36,906 bases of DNA from Tannerella sp. (GCA_031272455.1 JAISTS010000046.1:1-36906), one strand, 5' to 3'. Positions 7,673-16,756 are shown, counted from the stretch's first letter. Translations and numbers: made by a program. Notes: a model not told the origin generated them from the letters alone.

Positions 7673-9712
7673 ATGAAAACGAACATTTTTTATCTGACAG
7701 TGATTTTAACAACGCTTTTGTTTGCCTGCGAAAATGCGGGAAAGAACGAAACAGTGAAGGGGATCGACCCCGCTAATCTTGACACGTCGGCTGTACCGGG
7801 CGACGATTTCTACCGTTATGCCGACGGCGGTTGGGCTGAGGCTCACCCGCTGCGACCCGAACACGCGCGTTACACGACCTTCGACGCGCTGGGTGAGTCA
7901 ACACGCGAACAGGTTAACAGCCTGATTTCGGAACTCTCACAACGTCAAAACGAACAAGGCAGCATCGCCCAGAAAATCGGCGACCTGTATGCCCTGAAAA
8001 TGGACAGCGACAGGCTTAACCTCGAAGGCTCGGCGCCGCTTGTGCCGTATCTCGAAGCCTTGTCCGAGATTGAGTCGAAAGACGAGCTGACCTCGACGCT
8101 GGCAAAGCTGACCCGCGACGGCGTAAGGGCGTTTTTCAACTGCTATGTGGGCGCCGACGACAAAAACAGCACGATGAACATACTGCATCTGATGGCAGGC
8201 GGATTCGGGATGGGCGACCGCGACTATTATCTGAACGAAGACCCTCATTCACAGCAGTTAAGAGCAAAATATGTGGAGGTGATCGAGAAGCTGTTCGCCC
8301 TGTCGGGATATACTTCGGAAGAGACAAAACAGGCTACGGAAGCGATAATGAAAATCGAAACCCGCCTTGCCAAAGTGTCGCCTACGCGCGTCGAGCGTCG
8401 TGACCCCGAAGCTAATTATCATAAAATCAGCCTCGAAGAGCTGCAAAAACTGTCGCCTTCGATCAACTGGAAGGAGTATTTCGACCTTATCGGCGCCACG
8501 GGGCTGACGGAGCTTGACGTTGCACAGCTCAATCCCATCGCCGAAATCAGCAAAATCATTAACGATCAGGATCTTCTGAGCATCAAATATTATCTGTACT
8601 GGAAAGTTATCAGCGGCGCAACCTCGTCGTTGAGCGATGCTTACAGCGATACGGCGTTTGAATATTTCGGCAAGGCTCTCACGGGCGCAGAAGCTCAGCA
8701 GGAACGCTGGAAACGCGCCGTACAGTCGGTCAGCGGTGCTCTCGGACAGGCTCTCGGACAGATTTATGTGGATAAATATTTCCCGCCCTCGTCGAAAGAA
8801 AAAATGCTTACGCTCGTCAAAAACCTGCAAACGGCTCTTGGCGAACGCATTATGGCTCTCGAATGGATGAGCGACGAGACCAAAGCCAAAGCGATGGAGA
8901 AACTTTCGACTTTCCGCATCAAGATAGGTTATCCCGACAAATGGCGCGACTATTCGGAGCTGAACATCGACAAGTCGCTCTCGCTGTTTGAAAATCAGTT
9001 GAAGGTGGCGCAGTTCTCGCATAATTATCAGATGAGCCGCTTTAACAAGCCGGTTGACCGCGACGAATGGTTTATGACGCCGCAGACGGTCAACGCTTCG
9101 TACAACCCGACGTCGAACGAGATTTGCTTCCCCGCAGGCATACTCCAACCGCCCTTCTTCAATCCCGATGCCGACGACGCGGTCAACTATGGCGCTATCG
9201 GCGTAGTCATCGGGCACGAGATGACGCACGGCTTCGACGATTCGGGGCGTAAATACGACAAAGACGGCAACCTGACGGAATGGTGGACGGCAGAAGACGG
9301 CGAACGCTTCACCGCCCGCGCCAAGGTGCTGGTTGATTTCTTCAATAATATCGTAGTCATCGACACCGTTCACGCCAACGGCGAATACACCTTGGGCGAG
9401 AATATTGCCGATCAGGGCGGATTGCAAGTCTCGTGGCAGGCATATCAGAATACGCTGAAAGGCAAGACGGCGCCCGCGCCTATCGACGGATTCACCGATG
9501 CACAGCGTTTCTTCCTCGGCTATGCAGCAGTATGGGCAGGCAATATACGCGATGCCGAAATACTGCGCCGCACAAAGATGGACGAACATTCGCTCGCTCG
9601 CTGGCGCGTCAACGGCGCGCTGCCGCATATCGACGCATGGTATGAAGCCTTCGGTGTAACGCCCGACAATAAAATGTATGTTCCGAAAGAACAAAGAGTA
9701 TCAATCTGGTAA
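7673..9712 (+). CDS. M13 family (neprilysin/PepO-like) zinc endopeptidase lipoprotein
   Basis: 679 residues. The N-terminus is a lipoprotein signal peptide with lipobox LLFAC (Cys19), so the enzyme is anchored facing the periplasm or cell surface. The catalytic HEMTH (515-519) is the HExxH zinc site, GENIAD (575-580) supplies the third zinc ligand E576 and the conserved Asp, and NASY (474-477) matches the substrate-binding NAxY motif. The N-terminal half is the helical lid typical of the family. Length is normal. M13 enzymes cleave oligopeptides on the amino side of hydrophobic residues. A WxxGxW lipoprotein gene follows after 12 bases and is probably in the same transcript. Confidence 0.93.
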   Translation: MKTNIFYLTVILTTLLFACENAGKNETVKGIDPANLDTSAVPGDDFYRYADGGWAEAHPLRPEHARYTTFDALGESTREQVNSLISELSQRQNEQGSIAQKIGDLYALKMDSDRLNLEGSAPLVPYLEALSEIESKDELTSTLAKLTRDGVRAFFNCYVGADDKNSTMNILHLMAGGFGMGDRDYYLNEDPHSQQLRAKYVEVIEKLFALSGYTSEETKQATEAIMKIETRLAKVSPTRVERRDPEANYHKISLEELQKLSPSINWKEYFDLIGATGLTELDVAQLNPIAEISKIINDQDLLSIKYYLYWKVISGATSSLSDAYSDTAFEYFGKALTGAEAQQERWKRAVQSVSGALGQALGQIYVDKYFPPSSKEKMLTLVKNLQTALGERIMALEWMSDETKAKAMEKLSTFRIKIGYPDKWRDYSELNIDKSLSLFENQLKVAQFSHNYQMSRFNKPVDRDEWFMTPQTVNASYNPTSNEICFPAGILQPPFFNPDADDAVNYGAIGVVIGHEMTHGFDDSGRKYDKDGNLTEWWTAEDGERFTARAKVLVDFFNNIVVIDTVHANGEYTLGENIADQGGLQVSWQAYQNTLKGKTAPAPIDGFTDAQRFFLGYAAVWAGNIRDAEILRRTKMDEHSLARWRVNGALPHIDAWYEAFGVTPDNKMYVPKEQRVSIW

Positions 9713-9724
9713 AAATAAACGCTT

Positions 9725-10738
9725 ATGAAAACAAAAACTATCATCGCGGCAACGCTCGTTCTGCTGGCTCTTAACGCCTGCGTAACGACGTTTCGTCCGC
9801 CTGTTGATACCAGCATCACAGTCTATCAGCAGATACCGTTAGCGCCCAATGTGGTGCTGACGGTCGAGACGCCCGTAACCGTCGCTCCGGCGCCCAACTA
9901 CGTCTGGATTGACGGATACTGGACGTGGGATTACGGCTATCGCGATTATGTATGGGTCGCGGGGCATTGGGAAGTAGCGCCTTACACGGGCGCCTACTGG
10001 ATACCGGGTTACTGGGATTATTACAACGGCGGCTATCGCTGGATCGACGCCCGCTGGCTGCCTAACGACTATCATCTGACCTACGGCTATGTGCGCGGAA
10101 GGTACGATTATTTCGGTCGTCCGGTCTATTATCAGCGCCCCGAAATTGCCGTAAGAGCCGGATATGCTTATGCTTACGACCACCGTCAGGAATATCGCAG
10201 CAAGAGTTACAGCAGCTCGCCGATATTCAACAACGCGCCGAAAGAAGAACGTACCCGCATCACGCGCGAATATTTCAGCCGCGAGTCAAGCTCGTCCACC
10301 GGACGCAGCACAAGCGCCAGCTCATCGAGCAGCAGTTCGTCGTCGAGCGGACGCAGCACAAGCGCCGCATCAAGCAGCAGTTCGGCATCGTCGTCATCGT
10401 CGGGTCGCAGCACAAGCGCAGCGAGCAGCAGCAGTTCGTCGAGCAGTACCTCGCGCTCATCGTCATCGACAGCTCCGGCGCGCGCCACGACAGGTCGTAC
10501 ACGGCAGGAGACCATCCCCATCCGCACCTCGGAAGAACGGCAGTCAACCGGCACTTCGAGCAGCAGCGGCACGACAACAACGCCCTCTACAACAGGACGC
10601 ACACGCCAGCAAAGCACTTCGACATCGACCACGACAACGCCCACGCGCAGCGGCACAACTACGCGGAGCAGCTCGACTACGACGCGCCAGCAGTCGTCGT
10701 CGTCGTCAAGTAGCACGACAACAAGGCGGCGTCAATAG
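9725..10738 (+). CDS. WxxGxW-repeat lipoprotein with serine-rich tail
   Basis: 337 residues. A lipoprotein signal peptide ends at LNAC (Cys19). Residues about 59-112 hold four aromatic repeats (YVWIDGYW, YVWVAGHW, YWIPGYW, YRWIDARW), the YXWGXW/WxxGxW motif seen in small envelope proteins of Gram-negative bacteria; its molecular role is not established. From about residue 178 to the end the protein is a low-complexity Ser/Thr/Arg region with runs of serine and repeats of GRSTSA, likely disordered and surface or periplasmic. The start follows the M13 peptidase stop by 12 bases. The tail is encoded by near-identical DNA units (see the repeat entry) and may vary in length. Reading direction is supported by the signal peptide and aromatic repeats; other-frame ORFs here are compositional shadows. 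Confidence 0.82.
   Translation: MKTKTIIAATLVLLALNACVTTFRPPVDTSITVYQQIPLAPNVVLTVETPVTVAPAPNYVWIDGYWTWDYGYRDYVWVAGHWEVAPYTGAYWIPGYWDYYNGGYRWIDARWLPNDYHLTYGYVRGRYDYFGRPVYYQRPEIAVRAGYAYAYDHRQEYRSKSYSSSPIFNNAPKEERTRITREYFSRESSSSTGRSTSASSSSSSSSSSGRSTSAASSSSSASSSSSGRSTSAASSSSSSSSTSRSSSSTAPARATTGRTRQETIPIRTSEERQSTGTSSSSGTTTTPSTTGRTRQQSTSTSTTTTPTRSGTTTRSSSTTTRQQSSSSSSSTTTRRRQ
10301..10420 (+). repeat. Short tandem-type coding repeats in the serine-rich tail
   Basis: An 18-base unit ggacgcagcacaagcgcc occurs at 10301-10318 and 10349-10366, with a two-mismatch copy at 10403-10420, separated by agc/tcg serine codon runs. Spacing is a multiple of three (48 and 54 bases), so gain or loss of units would keep frame. 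Confidence 0.75.
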
Positions 10739-10758
10739 AAAAAACGCGGTGAAAAGGG

Positions 10759-11958
10759 CTATTTTTCGAGTATTGCTTTCGTATCCGAAGCAATCATAAA
10801 TTCTTCGTCGGTCGGGACTACCATCACGGTTACGCGGCTGTCGGGAGCGCTTATTACGGCTTCCTTGCCGCGGATGGAGCTGTTCTTCGCGACGTCGAGT
10901 TTGATGCCCATAAATTCGAGGAAAGTGCAGACGTATTCGCGTGTACTTGCCTGATTTTCACCTACTCCGCCCGTGAAGACGAGTATGTCAAGACCGCCAA
11001 GCGCAGCGGCATAAGCCCCGACGTATTTCTTGATTCGGTAAACATAGACGGCAAGTGCGAGTTTAGCCAACGGGTTGCCCGCTTCGATGGCGGCGTCGAT
11101 TTCGCGCATATCCGACGAGACGCCCGAAATGCCGAGCACGCCGCTTTGTTTGTTTATCAGGTTCGACAGCTCTTTGGCGTTAAGACCTTCCTTATCAATA
11201 AGATATGCGAGCGCACCGGCGTCGATATCGCCGCAACGGGTGCCCATCAGCAGTCCTTCGACCGGCGTCAGCCCCATCGAAGTGTCGATCGACTGTCCGT
11301 TTTTGATAGCTGTTACTGAGCCGCCGTTGCCGATATGTGCGGTGATAATGCGCTGTTTGTCGTAAGGAACGCCGAGTATGTCGCAGGCGCGTCGCGAGAC
11401 ATAGCGGTGGCTGGTGCCGTGGAAACCGTAGCGCCTGACGCCATATTTTTTGTACAGTTCGTAGGGGATGCCGTAGATATATGCGTAGTCGGGCATTGTC
11501 TGGTGAAAAGCCGTGTCGAAAACGGCGACCTGCGGCGTTGTCGGCATAATTTTGCTTATAGCAAAGATTCCTTCGAGATTGGCTGGGTTGTGCAGGGGCG
11601 CGAGGTCGGAACATTCCTGCACTTTGGCGATGACTTCGTCGGTTATCAGCACGCTCGAAGCGAATTTTTCGCCGCCGTGCACTACGCGATGACCTACGGC
11701 GTCGATTTCACCGAACGATTTGATGCAGCCGTAGCGGGCGTCGGTCAGCGTTTCGAGCACAAAGCTGATGCCTTGTTCGTGTCCGCGTATATCGCGTTCG
11801 AGGACGACTTTTTCGCCGTTTTTATCGGTCAGTTTGAGGAATGCGCCGTCGAGACCGATGCGTTCGATGCCGCCCTGCGCCATCACTTCGCCCGATGTCA
11901 TATCGAAGAGTTTGTATTTTATTGAACTGCTTCCGCAGTTAAGGACTAATGTTTTCAT
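10759..11958 (-). CDS. ackA: acetate kinase
   Basis: 399 residues, the usual length. The N-terminal VLNCGSSSIKYKLF is acetate kinase family signature 1, and RRYGFHGTSHRYVS (about residues 174-187) is signature 2; HIGNGGS follows in the ATP-binding core. It converts acetyl phosphate and ADP to acetate and ATP in the cytoplasm. The start lies 10 bases after the stop of pta, so the two form the classical pta-ackA operon that yields ATP from acetyl-CoA in fermenting bacteria. It is convergent with the WxxGxW lipoprotein gene, with only 20 bases between the stops and no obvious terminator hairpin. Confidence 0.97.
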   Translation of the reverse strand: MKTLVLNCGSSSIKYKLFDMTSGEVMAQGGIERIGLDGAFLKLTDKNGEKVVLERDIRGHEQGISFVLETLTDARYGCIKSFGEIDAVGHRVVHGGEKFASSVLITDEVIAKVQECSDLAPLHNPANLEGIFAISKIMPTTPQVAVFDTAFHQTMPDYAYIYGIPYELYKKYGVRRYGFHGTSHRYVSRRACDILGVPYDKQRIITAHIGNGGSVTAIKNGQSIDTSMGLTPVEGLLMGTRCGDIDAGALAYLIDKEGLNAKELSNLINKQSGVLGISGVSSDMREIDAAIEAGNPLAKLALAVYVYRIKKYVGAYAAALGGLDILVFTGGVGENQASTREYVCTFLEFMGIKLDVAKNSSIRGKEAVISAPDSRVTVMVVPTDEEFMIASDTKAILEK

Positions 11959-11968
11959 TTACAGTGTG

Positions 11969-12988
11969 TTATTTGTTATGTTGTTTTAAGCCTATGGATT
12001 GATTGGCGGCGATGACGACCATCTGATAGATATCGTCAACCGAGCATCCGCGCGAGAGGTCGTTTACGGGCGCCGCCATACCTTGCAGGATGGGACCGAT
12101 GGCTTCGGCACCTGCAAGCCGCTGCACAAGTTTGTAGCCGATATTTCCGGCTTCGAGCGAAGGGAAGACGAGCACGTTGGCTTTGCCTGCGACGGGGCTG
12201 CCGGGCGCTTTTTTTGCGCCGACGGCGGGCACGAGGGCTGCGTCCGACTGCAATTCGCCGTCGAGCAGCAGTTCGGGCTGCATCTCTTTTGCTATCCGTG
12301 TGGCTTCAACCACTTTATCCACCATCTCGTGCGAGGCGCTGCCTTTGGTCGAGAAGCTCAACATCGCTACGCGCGGCTCCATACCGGCGAGGATACGGGC
12401 TGTCTGCGCCGATGAAATCGCGATTTGCGCCAGCTCCGAAGCCGTCGGGTTGGGCGTTACGGCGCAGTCGGCAAATACCAGCACGCCGTCGTCGCCATAG
12501 CTTTTATCAGGTACAAACATCAGGAACGCTCCCGAAACGCATTTGATGCCTGCCGTCGTCTTGATGATTTGCAGAGCGGGACGGAGCACGTCGCCCGTGA
12601 AATTCTGCGCACCGGCAATCTCGCCGTCGGCGTCGCCCGCCTTGATCATCAGGCATCCGAGGTAGAGCGGGTTTTCGACAAGCTCGGCAGCTTTTTCAGC
12701 CGTCATACCTTTGGCTTGCCGCAACTCGAACAGCAGGTCGGCATAAGCCTGTTTTTTCGCGTGCTGCTTCGGGTCGATAATCGTTGCGCCGCCGATGTGT
12801 TGGAGCGCATACGAATGAGCCAAACGCTTGATTTCATCGGGATTACCGATGAGGATAATATCCGCTGTCCTGTCGGCAATCAGCCTGTCGGCGGCTTTGA
12901 GCGTCCGTTCTTCCGTTCCTTCGGGCAGCACTATCCGCTGTATGTCGGCGCGCGCCCGTTCTGTCATTTTGTTAATTAAATTTGCCAT
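11969..12988 (-). CDS. pta: phosphate acetyltransferase
   Basis: 339 residues, matching the short single-domain bacterial Pta form without the N-terminal DRTGG/P-loop extension. Features are VLPEGTEERTLKAA near the N-terminus, GEIAGAQNFTGDVLRPALQI in the middle, and SFSTKGSA and NVLVFPSLEAGNIGYKLVQR toward the C-terminus, all characteristic of the PTA_PTB family. It interconverts acetyl-CoA and acetyl phosphate. First gene of the pta-ackA operon; the upstream 98-base gap to cdaA holds candidate promoter elements and an inverted repeat. Confidence 0.96.
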   Translation of the reverse strand: MANLINKMTERARADIQRIVLPEGTEERTLKAADRLIADRTADIILIGNPDEIKRLAHSYALQHIGGATIIDPKQHAKKQAYADLLFELRQAKGMTAEKAAELVENPLYLGCLMIKAGDADGEIAGAQNFTGDVLRPALQIIKTTAGIKCVSGAFLMFVPDKSYGDDGVLVFADCAVTPNPTASELAQIAISSAQTARILAGMEPRVAMLSFSTKGSASHEMVDKVVEATRIAKEMQPELLLDGELQSDAALVPAVGAKKAPGSPVAGKANVLVFPSLEAGNIGYKLVQRLAGAEAIGPILQGMAAPVNDLSRGCSVDDIYQMVVIAANQSIGLKQHNK

Positions 12989-13002
12989 TGAATATCGTGT
13001 TA

Positions 13003-13048
13003 AATGCCGAAAAAATACTTAATTTGCTATATCGGCATTGCAAAATTA
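13003..13048 (-). promoter_or_regulatory. pta-ackA promoter region with inverted repeat
   Basis: The minus strand reads TAATTTTG at 13048-13041, a TAnnTTTG match, and a second match (TATCTTTG) lies at 13071-13064; neither has a well-spaced TTTG box. Just downstream, in the leader, an 8-bp inverted repeat (aatgccga at 13003-13010, tcggcatt at 13032-13039) spans 37 bases and could be an operator or a leader hairpin. Confidence 0.4.
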
Positions 13049-13086
13049 GTTAAAATTCGTGAGCAAAGATAATAATTTAGGAAAAA

Positions 13087-13875
13087 TTAACTGTTAATGT
13101 CCATTTCTTTAGTTCCCGACAGGATTTGTTGCAATGTTTCAGCCGATACGTTAGCTTGGATTTTGCCGTTATGAGCGACGGCGATGGTGCCGCGTTCTTC
13201 GGAAACGATGACTATCAGGGCGTCGGTTTCTTTCGACATACCCAGACCGGAACGGTGGCGCAGTCCCATATCTTTCGAGATATTGGCGTCGTGAGCGACG
13301 GGCAGGATACATCCTACGGACTTAATTTGGTTGTCGGCGATAATCATTGCGCCGTCGTGCAAGGGGCTGTTTTTGAAGAAGATATTCTCGATCAGGCGGG
13401 CGTTGACGTCGGCAGTAAACATTTCGCCGGTATGGATATATGCCGACAGGTCCATTTCTTTCTGGATGACGATTAGCGCTCCGGTTTTTTTGCGTGCCAT
13501 ATTCATACAGGCGAGCACGACGGGGGCGACGAACTTGTTTTTGTCGGCATCGCCGTTTTTGCGCGAAAACAGGTTGACGAAAAATTTCCATCCGCGATTA
13601 GACCCCAGCGCGACGAGGAATTTGCGTATATCGTCTTGAAACAGAATAACAAGGACGAGGAAACCGACGCTGATAAACTTGTCGAGAATCATACCCATCA
13701 GCCGCATTTCGAGCACCTGCGAGACGAGCAGCCAGACAACGATTATCGACACGACGCCGCCGAAAATGGCAAGCGTCCCCGAACTTTTCATCAGCTTATA
13801 GATCTGATAAAGGAAAAAAGCGACTAACAGGATGTCTAACACATCTTTTATTCCAAACGACACTAACATATTCAT
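13087..13875 (-). CDS. cdaA: membrane diadenylate cyclase, CdaA type
   Basis: 262 residues. Three N-terminal TM helices (about 12-28, 33-53, 66-80) precede a short linker and a DAC (DisA_N) domain. The catalytic motifs DGA (174-176) and RHRSG (206-210) are both intact, so it should condense two ATP to the second messenger c-di-AMP at the inner membrane. In other bacteria c-di-AMP controls potassium and osmotic balance and cell-wall homeostasis. The start overlaps the end of folP by 4 bases, indicating translational coupling; folP-cdaA adjacency is common in Bacteroidota. There is no CdaR or GlmM gene beside it, unlike in Firmicutes. Confidence 0.95.
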   Translation of the reverse strand: MNMLVSFGIKDVLDILLVAFFLYQIYKLMKSSGTLAIFGGVVSIIVVWLLVSQVLEMRLMGMILDKFISVGFLVLVILFQDDIRKFLVALGSNRGWKFFVNLFSRKNGDADKNKFVAPVVLACMNMARKKTGALIVIQKEMDLSAYIHTGEMFTADVNARLIENIFFKNSPLHDGAMIIADNQIKSVGCILPVAHDANISKDMGLRHRSGLGMSKETDALIVIVSEERGTIAVAHNGKIQANVSAETLQQILSGTKEMDINS

Positions 13876-14711
13876 TCGTTTTTCAGTTTTTCAGTTATTT
13901 TAATTATATCGACAGCTGCTTTGACGTCGTGCACACGCAGGATATCGGCTCCGTTGAGCGCGGCGAAGGTATTCAGCGCCGCCGTTCCGATGAGGCTTTC
14001 GTCCGGCGTGGCGTCGAGCAGCTTGTATATCATACTCTTACGCGAGATGCCGACAAGCAGGGGGCAGTCGAAAGCGTCGAACTCCGGCAGCGCACGCATC
14101 AGCTCGTAATTTTGTTCTAAGGACTTTGCGAAACCGAATCCGGGGTCGATGATGACATCGTTGACGCCCGCCAGACGCAGGGTTTGCACTTTCTCCGCAA
14201 AAAACAGCATAATTTCTTCCATCAAATCGTCGTAATCGGTTAAATGCCGCATCGTTTGCGGAGTTCCGCGCGAGTGCATTAATATATAAGGTACGCGAAG
14301 ATCGGCTACGGCGTCGAACATTTCGCTGCTTCCGCCCGAAATATCGTTGACGATGGCGACGCCGTATTCTTCGACAGCCTGCCGCGCTATGTCGGGGCGG
14401 AAAGTATCGACCGAGACTATAGCATCGGGATAATCGTTGCGCAGGCAGGCGAGGGCGGGCTTCAGACGCGCCATCTCTTCCGCCGCCGTTACTTCGGCTG
14501 CATCGGGACGCGACGAATAGCCGCCGAGGTCGATTATCGTGCCGCCTTCGCCGATGATTTCGTCGATACGCAGGCGGATGGCTTCGTCGGTCAGGACGCG
14601 GCTACGGTCGTAAAACGAGTCGGGCGTAACGTTGAGGATACCCATCACGACAGGCTTGTCGAGCGTGAGCAGCCGTCCTTTTACGTTCAGCGATTTGGCG
14701 TCTTTTTTCAT
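13872..14711 (-). CDS. folP: dihydropteroate synthase
   Basis: A cytoplasmic folate-pathway enzyme joining p-aminobenzoate to 6-hydroxymethyl-dihydropterin diphosphate; the target of sulfonamides. With the start used here it has 279 residues. NVTPDSF (27-33) is the pterin/diphosphate loop; IIDLGGYSSRP, SVDTFRP, INDISGG, MHSRGTPQTM, DPGFGFAKS and GISRKSM follow in canonical order. The open frame extends to a TTG at 14735, but the promoter -7 element TATATTTG (minus strand, 14740-14733) overlaps that codon, so transcription would begin downstream of it and the ATG at 14711 is the supported start. It overlaps cdaA by 4 bases. Confidence 0.95.
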   Translation of the reverse strand: MKKDAKSLNVKGRLLTLDKPVVMGILNVTPDSFYDRSRVLTDEAIRLRIDEIIGEGGTIIDLGGYSSRPDAAEVTAAEEMARLKPALACLRNDYPDAIVSVDTFRPDIARQAVEEYGVAIVNDISGGSSEMFDAVADLRVPYILMHSRGTPQTMRHLTDYDDLMEEIMLFFAEKVQTLRLAGVNDVIIDPGFGFAKSLEQNYELMRALPEFDAFDCPLLVGISRKSMIYKLLDATPDESLIGTAALNTFAALNGADILRVHDVKAAVDIIKITEKLKNE

Positions 14712-14732
14712 TTTTCCGCAGATATTTTTCTG

Positions 14733-14740
14733 CAAATATA
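14733..14740 (-). promoter_or_regulatory. -7 element of the folP-cdaA operon
   Basis: The minus strand reads TATATTTG, a full TAnnTTTG match 21 bases upstream of the folP ATG. It overlaps the apparent TTG start of the longer open frame, which decides the start in favour of 14711. No good TTTG box is seen upstream. Confidence 0.55.
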
Positions 14741-14761
14741 AAGAAATTCTGCAAAATACAT

Positions 14762-14769
14762 TAATTTTG
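14762..14769 (+). promoter_or_regulatory. -7 element of murF
   Basis: TAATTTTG matches TAnnTTTG, 29 bases before the murF ATG at 14799 and divergent from the folP element 22 bases away. The -33 box is not evident. Confidence 0.45.
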
Positions 14770-14798
14770 TTGCTGATTTTTGTCTTAAATTACAATTT

Positions 14799-16088
14799 AT
14801 GAACATTTCAGACCTGTATCAAATCTATCTGAATCACCCGATTGTAACGACAGACAGCCGCAACTGTCCTGTCGGGTCGATATTTTTTGCTATCAGGGGC
14901 GACAAGTTCGACGGCAACAATTTCGCCGCTGCAGCTCTTGAAGCGGGCGCCGCTTATGCCGTTATCGACCGCCGCAGGGCAAAAACCGACGAGCGTATGC
15001 TGCTGGTCAAAGATACGCTGGCGACATTGCAGCAGTTGGCACAGCATCACCGCCGCACACTCGGTATTCCCGTCGTCGCTATCACCGGCACCAACGGCAA
15101 GACGACTACCAAAGAACTCGTCTCGCGTGTCCTCTCGGCTAAATTCAAGACTTACAGCACCGAAGGCAATCTCAATAACCATATCGGAGTGCCGCTGACC
15201 CTGCTGCGCCTGACCTGCGAATATCAGATCGCCGTCGTGGAGATGGGCGCTAACCATATCGGCGAGATACGCACACTGGCAGACATTGCGCAACCCGACT
15301 ACGGACTGATAACCAATATCGGTTATGCCCACCTCGAAGGTTTTGGCTCGTTTGAGGGCGTCGTTCGTGCCAAAGGCGAACTGTATGACTACCTGCGTGC
15401 GCACGGCGGGAAAATTTTTATCCGTAAGGGCGACGCTACGCTGCAATCCATAGCTTCAGGTCTGGAACAGATAAGCTACGGCGCTGACGAAAACGCCGAC
15501 GTCGCAGGTCGGGCGACGGGCGACTATCCGTTCCTGAGCGTCGAAGTGAAGGAACCGCCGTCGGTGATTCATACTCAGCTTGTCGGCGACTACAACTTAG
15601 ACAACGTGCTTGCCGCCGTAGCCGTCGGTCGATATTTCGGCGTCGCACCGGACGAGATCAACGCCGCCATCGCGTCCTACACGCCGCAGAACAACCGCTC
15701 GCAAATGCGGAAAACTGAGCGTAACACGCTGATCATCGACGCCTATAACGCCAATCCGAGCAGTATGAAAGCCGCTATCGACAACTTCGCCGCTATGCCT
15801 GCGCCAAACAAAGCGCTTATCCTCGGCGATATGCTCGAATTGGGCAAAGACAGCTACAGGCTGCACTGCGAGGTGGTGCGCCATATCAAAGAGAAGCCGT
15901 TCGACCGCATATTGCTCGTCGGCAACGAGTTTTTCCGTGCAGGACTGGCAGAAGGCGGCTACAACGAATACTATTACGACGCCGATTACCTGCGCGACAA
16001 ACTGCTGTCCCTCCCGCTGCACAATTACCATATCCTTATCAAAGGCTCGCGCGGAATGCAGTTAGAGAAGGTTTTGGACAGGCTGTAA
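14799..16088 (+). CDS. murF: UDP-N-acetylmuramoyl-tripeptide--D-alanyl-D-alanine ligase
   Basis: 429 residues, the compact size seen in Bacteroidota. The N-terminal domain has TDSRNCPVGSIFFAIRGDKFDG, the UDP-MurNAc-binding signature of MurF. The ATP-binding GTNGKTTT is at 97-104, ATEGNLNNH-like STEGNLNNHIGVPLT and VEMGANHIGEI follow in the central domain, and DAYNANPSSMKAAI near residue 310 is the typical MurF C-terminal motif. It adds D-Ala-D-Ala to the peptidoglycan precursor in the cytoplasm using ATP. It is transcribed divergently from folP-cdaA. Outside the usual dcw cell-division cluster, which is common for this phylum. Confidence 0.95.
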   Translation: MNISDLYQIYLNHPIVTTDSRNCPVGSIFFAIRGDKFDGNNFAAAALEAGAAYAVIDRRRAKTDERMLLVKDTLATLQQLAQHHRRTLGIPVVAITGTNGKTTTKELVSRVLSAKFKTYSTEGNLNNHIGVPLTLLRLTCEYQIAVVEMGANHIGEIRTLADIAQPDYGLITNIGYAHLEGFGSFEGVVRAKGELYDYLRAHGGKIFIRKGDATLQSIASGLEQISYGADENADVAGRATGDYPFLSVEVKEPPSVIHTQLVGDYNLDNVLAAVAVGRYFGVAPDEINAAIASYTPQNNRSQMRKTERNTLIIDAYNANPSSMKAAIDNFAAMPAPNKALILGDMLELGKDSYRLHCEVVRHIKEKPFDRILLVGNEFFRAGLAEGGYNEYYYDADYLRDKLLSLPLHNYHILIKGSRGMQLEKVLDRL

Positions 16089-16140
16089 GGATTTTTTTTC
16101 TGTCGGCGGAATAAGTAAATGTGTCGATAGAATCGTTATA

Positions 16141-16707
16141 ATGATAAAGCATATAGCCATGGAAGATCCGTTATTAGATGATGACTTTTTAGACGACTTC
16201 AAGGCGCTGTACAAGAAAGAGGCGCCGGCGATGGTTGCTTTTGCAGCCAGGTTTACCGACCTTGCTGCGGGAGAGGATATTGTGCAGGATATCTTTTTGA
16301 AAATATGGGAGAAACGCTCGTTTATGTTCCTCAAAGAAGGTATTCACACTTACCTGTTTCACGCCGTGCGTCATGCCTGCCTCGACTATCTGAAACATCT
16401 CGATGTGCGCGCCGACTACGAAGCCGCCGTGCGCCTCAAACTGCAAATCGAAGAGCTGTACTACAACAACGACCCGGATTTTATCGCCGAAACGGATGAA
16501 CGTATGTCGGTGGTTTACAGCGAGATAGATAAACTGCCGTCGCGCTGCCGCGAGATTTTCGTAATGTCGTATCTCGAAGAGCGAAAGGCGGACGAGATAG
16601 CCAGACTGCTCAATATCTCGAAACGCACTGTCGAAGCACAGCTCTATAAAGGCTTGAAAATGATACGCGATGCGATAAAAAAAACGATAAAATCTGCACC
16701 TGAGTAA
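16141..16707 (+). CDS. ECF-type RNA polymerase sigma-70 factor
   Basis: 188 residues. Region 2 runs from about 18 to 85 (FAARFTDLAAGEDIVQDIFLKIWEKR) and region 4 from about 128 to 180 (LPSRCREIFVMSYLEERKADEIARLLNISKRTVEAQLYKGLKMIR; the helix-turn-helix is the ARLLNISKRTVE part). No region 3, as expected for ECF factors. It belongs with the FecI-like Bacteroidota expansion whose members activate an adjacent SusC/SusD operon. The FecR-type anti-sigma gene follows after 49 bases. A second ATG six codons in (16159) is an equally plausible start. Confidence 0.92.
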   Translation: MIKHIAMEDPLLDDDFLDDFKALYKKEAPAMVAFAARFTDLAAGEDIVQDIFLKIWEKRSFMFLKEGIHTYLFHAVRHACLDYLKHLDVRADYEAAVRLKLQIEELYYNNDPDFIAETDERMSVVYSEIDKLPSRCREIFVMSYLEERKADEIARLLNISKRTVEAQLYKGLKMIRDAIKKTIKSAPE

Positions 16708-16756
16708 GTAATATTTCCGGATGAATCGTATATAAATTAAACCGATAAACGAAAAA

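Noticed and set aside
8258-9694. Long open frame on the minus strand opposite the M13 peptidase (about 478 codons)
   Set aside because: It is antisense to a gene with intact HExxH and lipoprotein signals and has no recognisable motif; it results from the codon bias of the real gene.
10164-10799. Ala/Arg-rich plus-strand frame and Val/Leu-rich minus-strand frame over the serine repeats
   Set aside because: Low-complexity readings of the repeat DNA in other frames. The lipoprotein signal and aromatic repeats identify the true frame.
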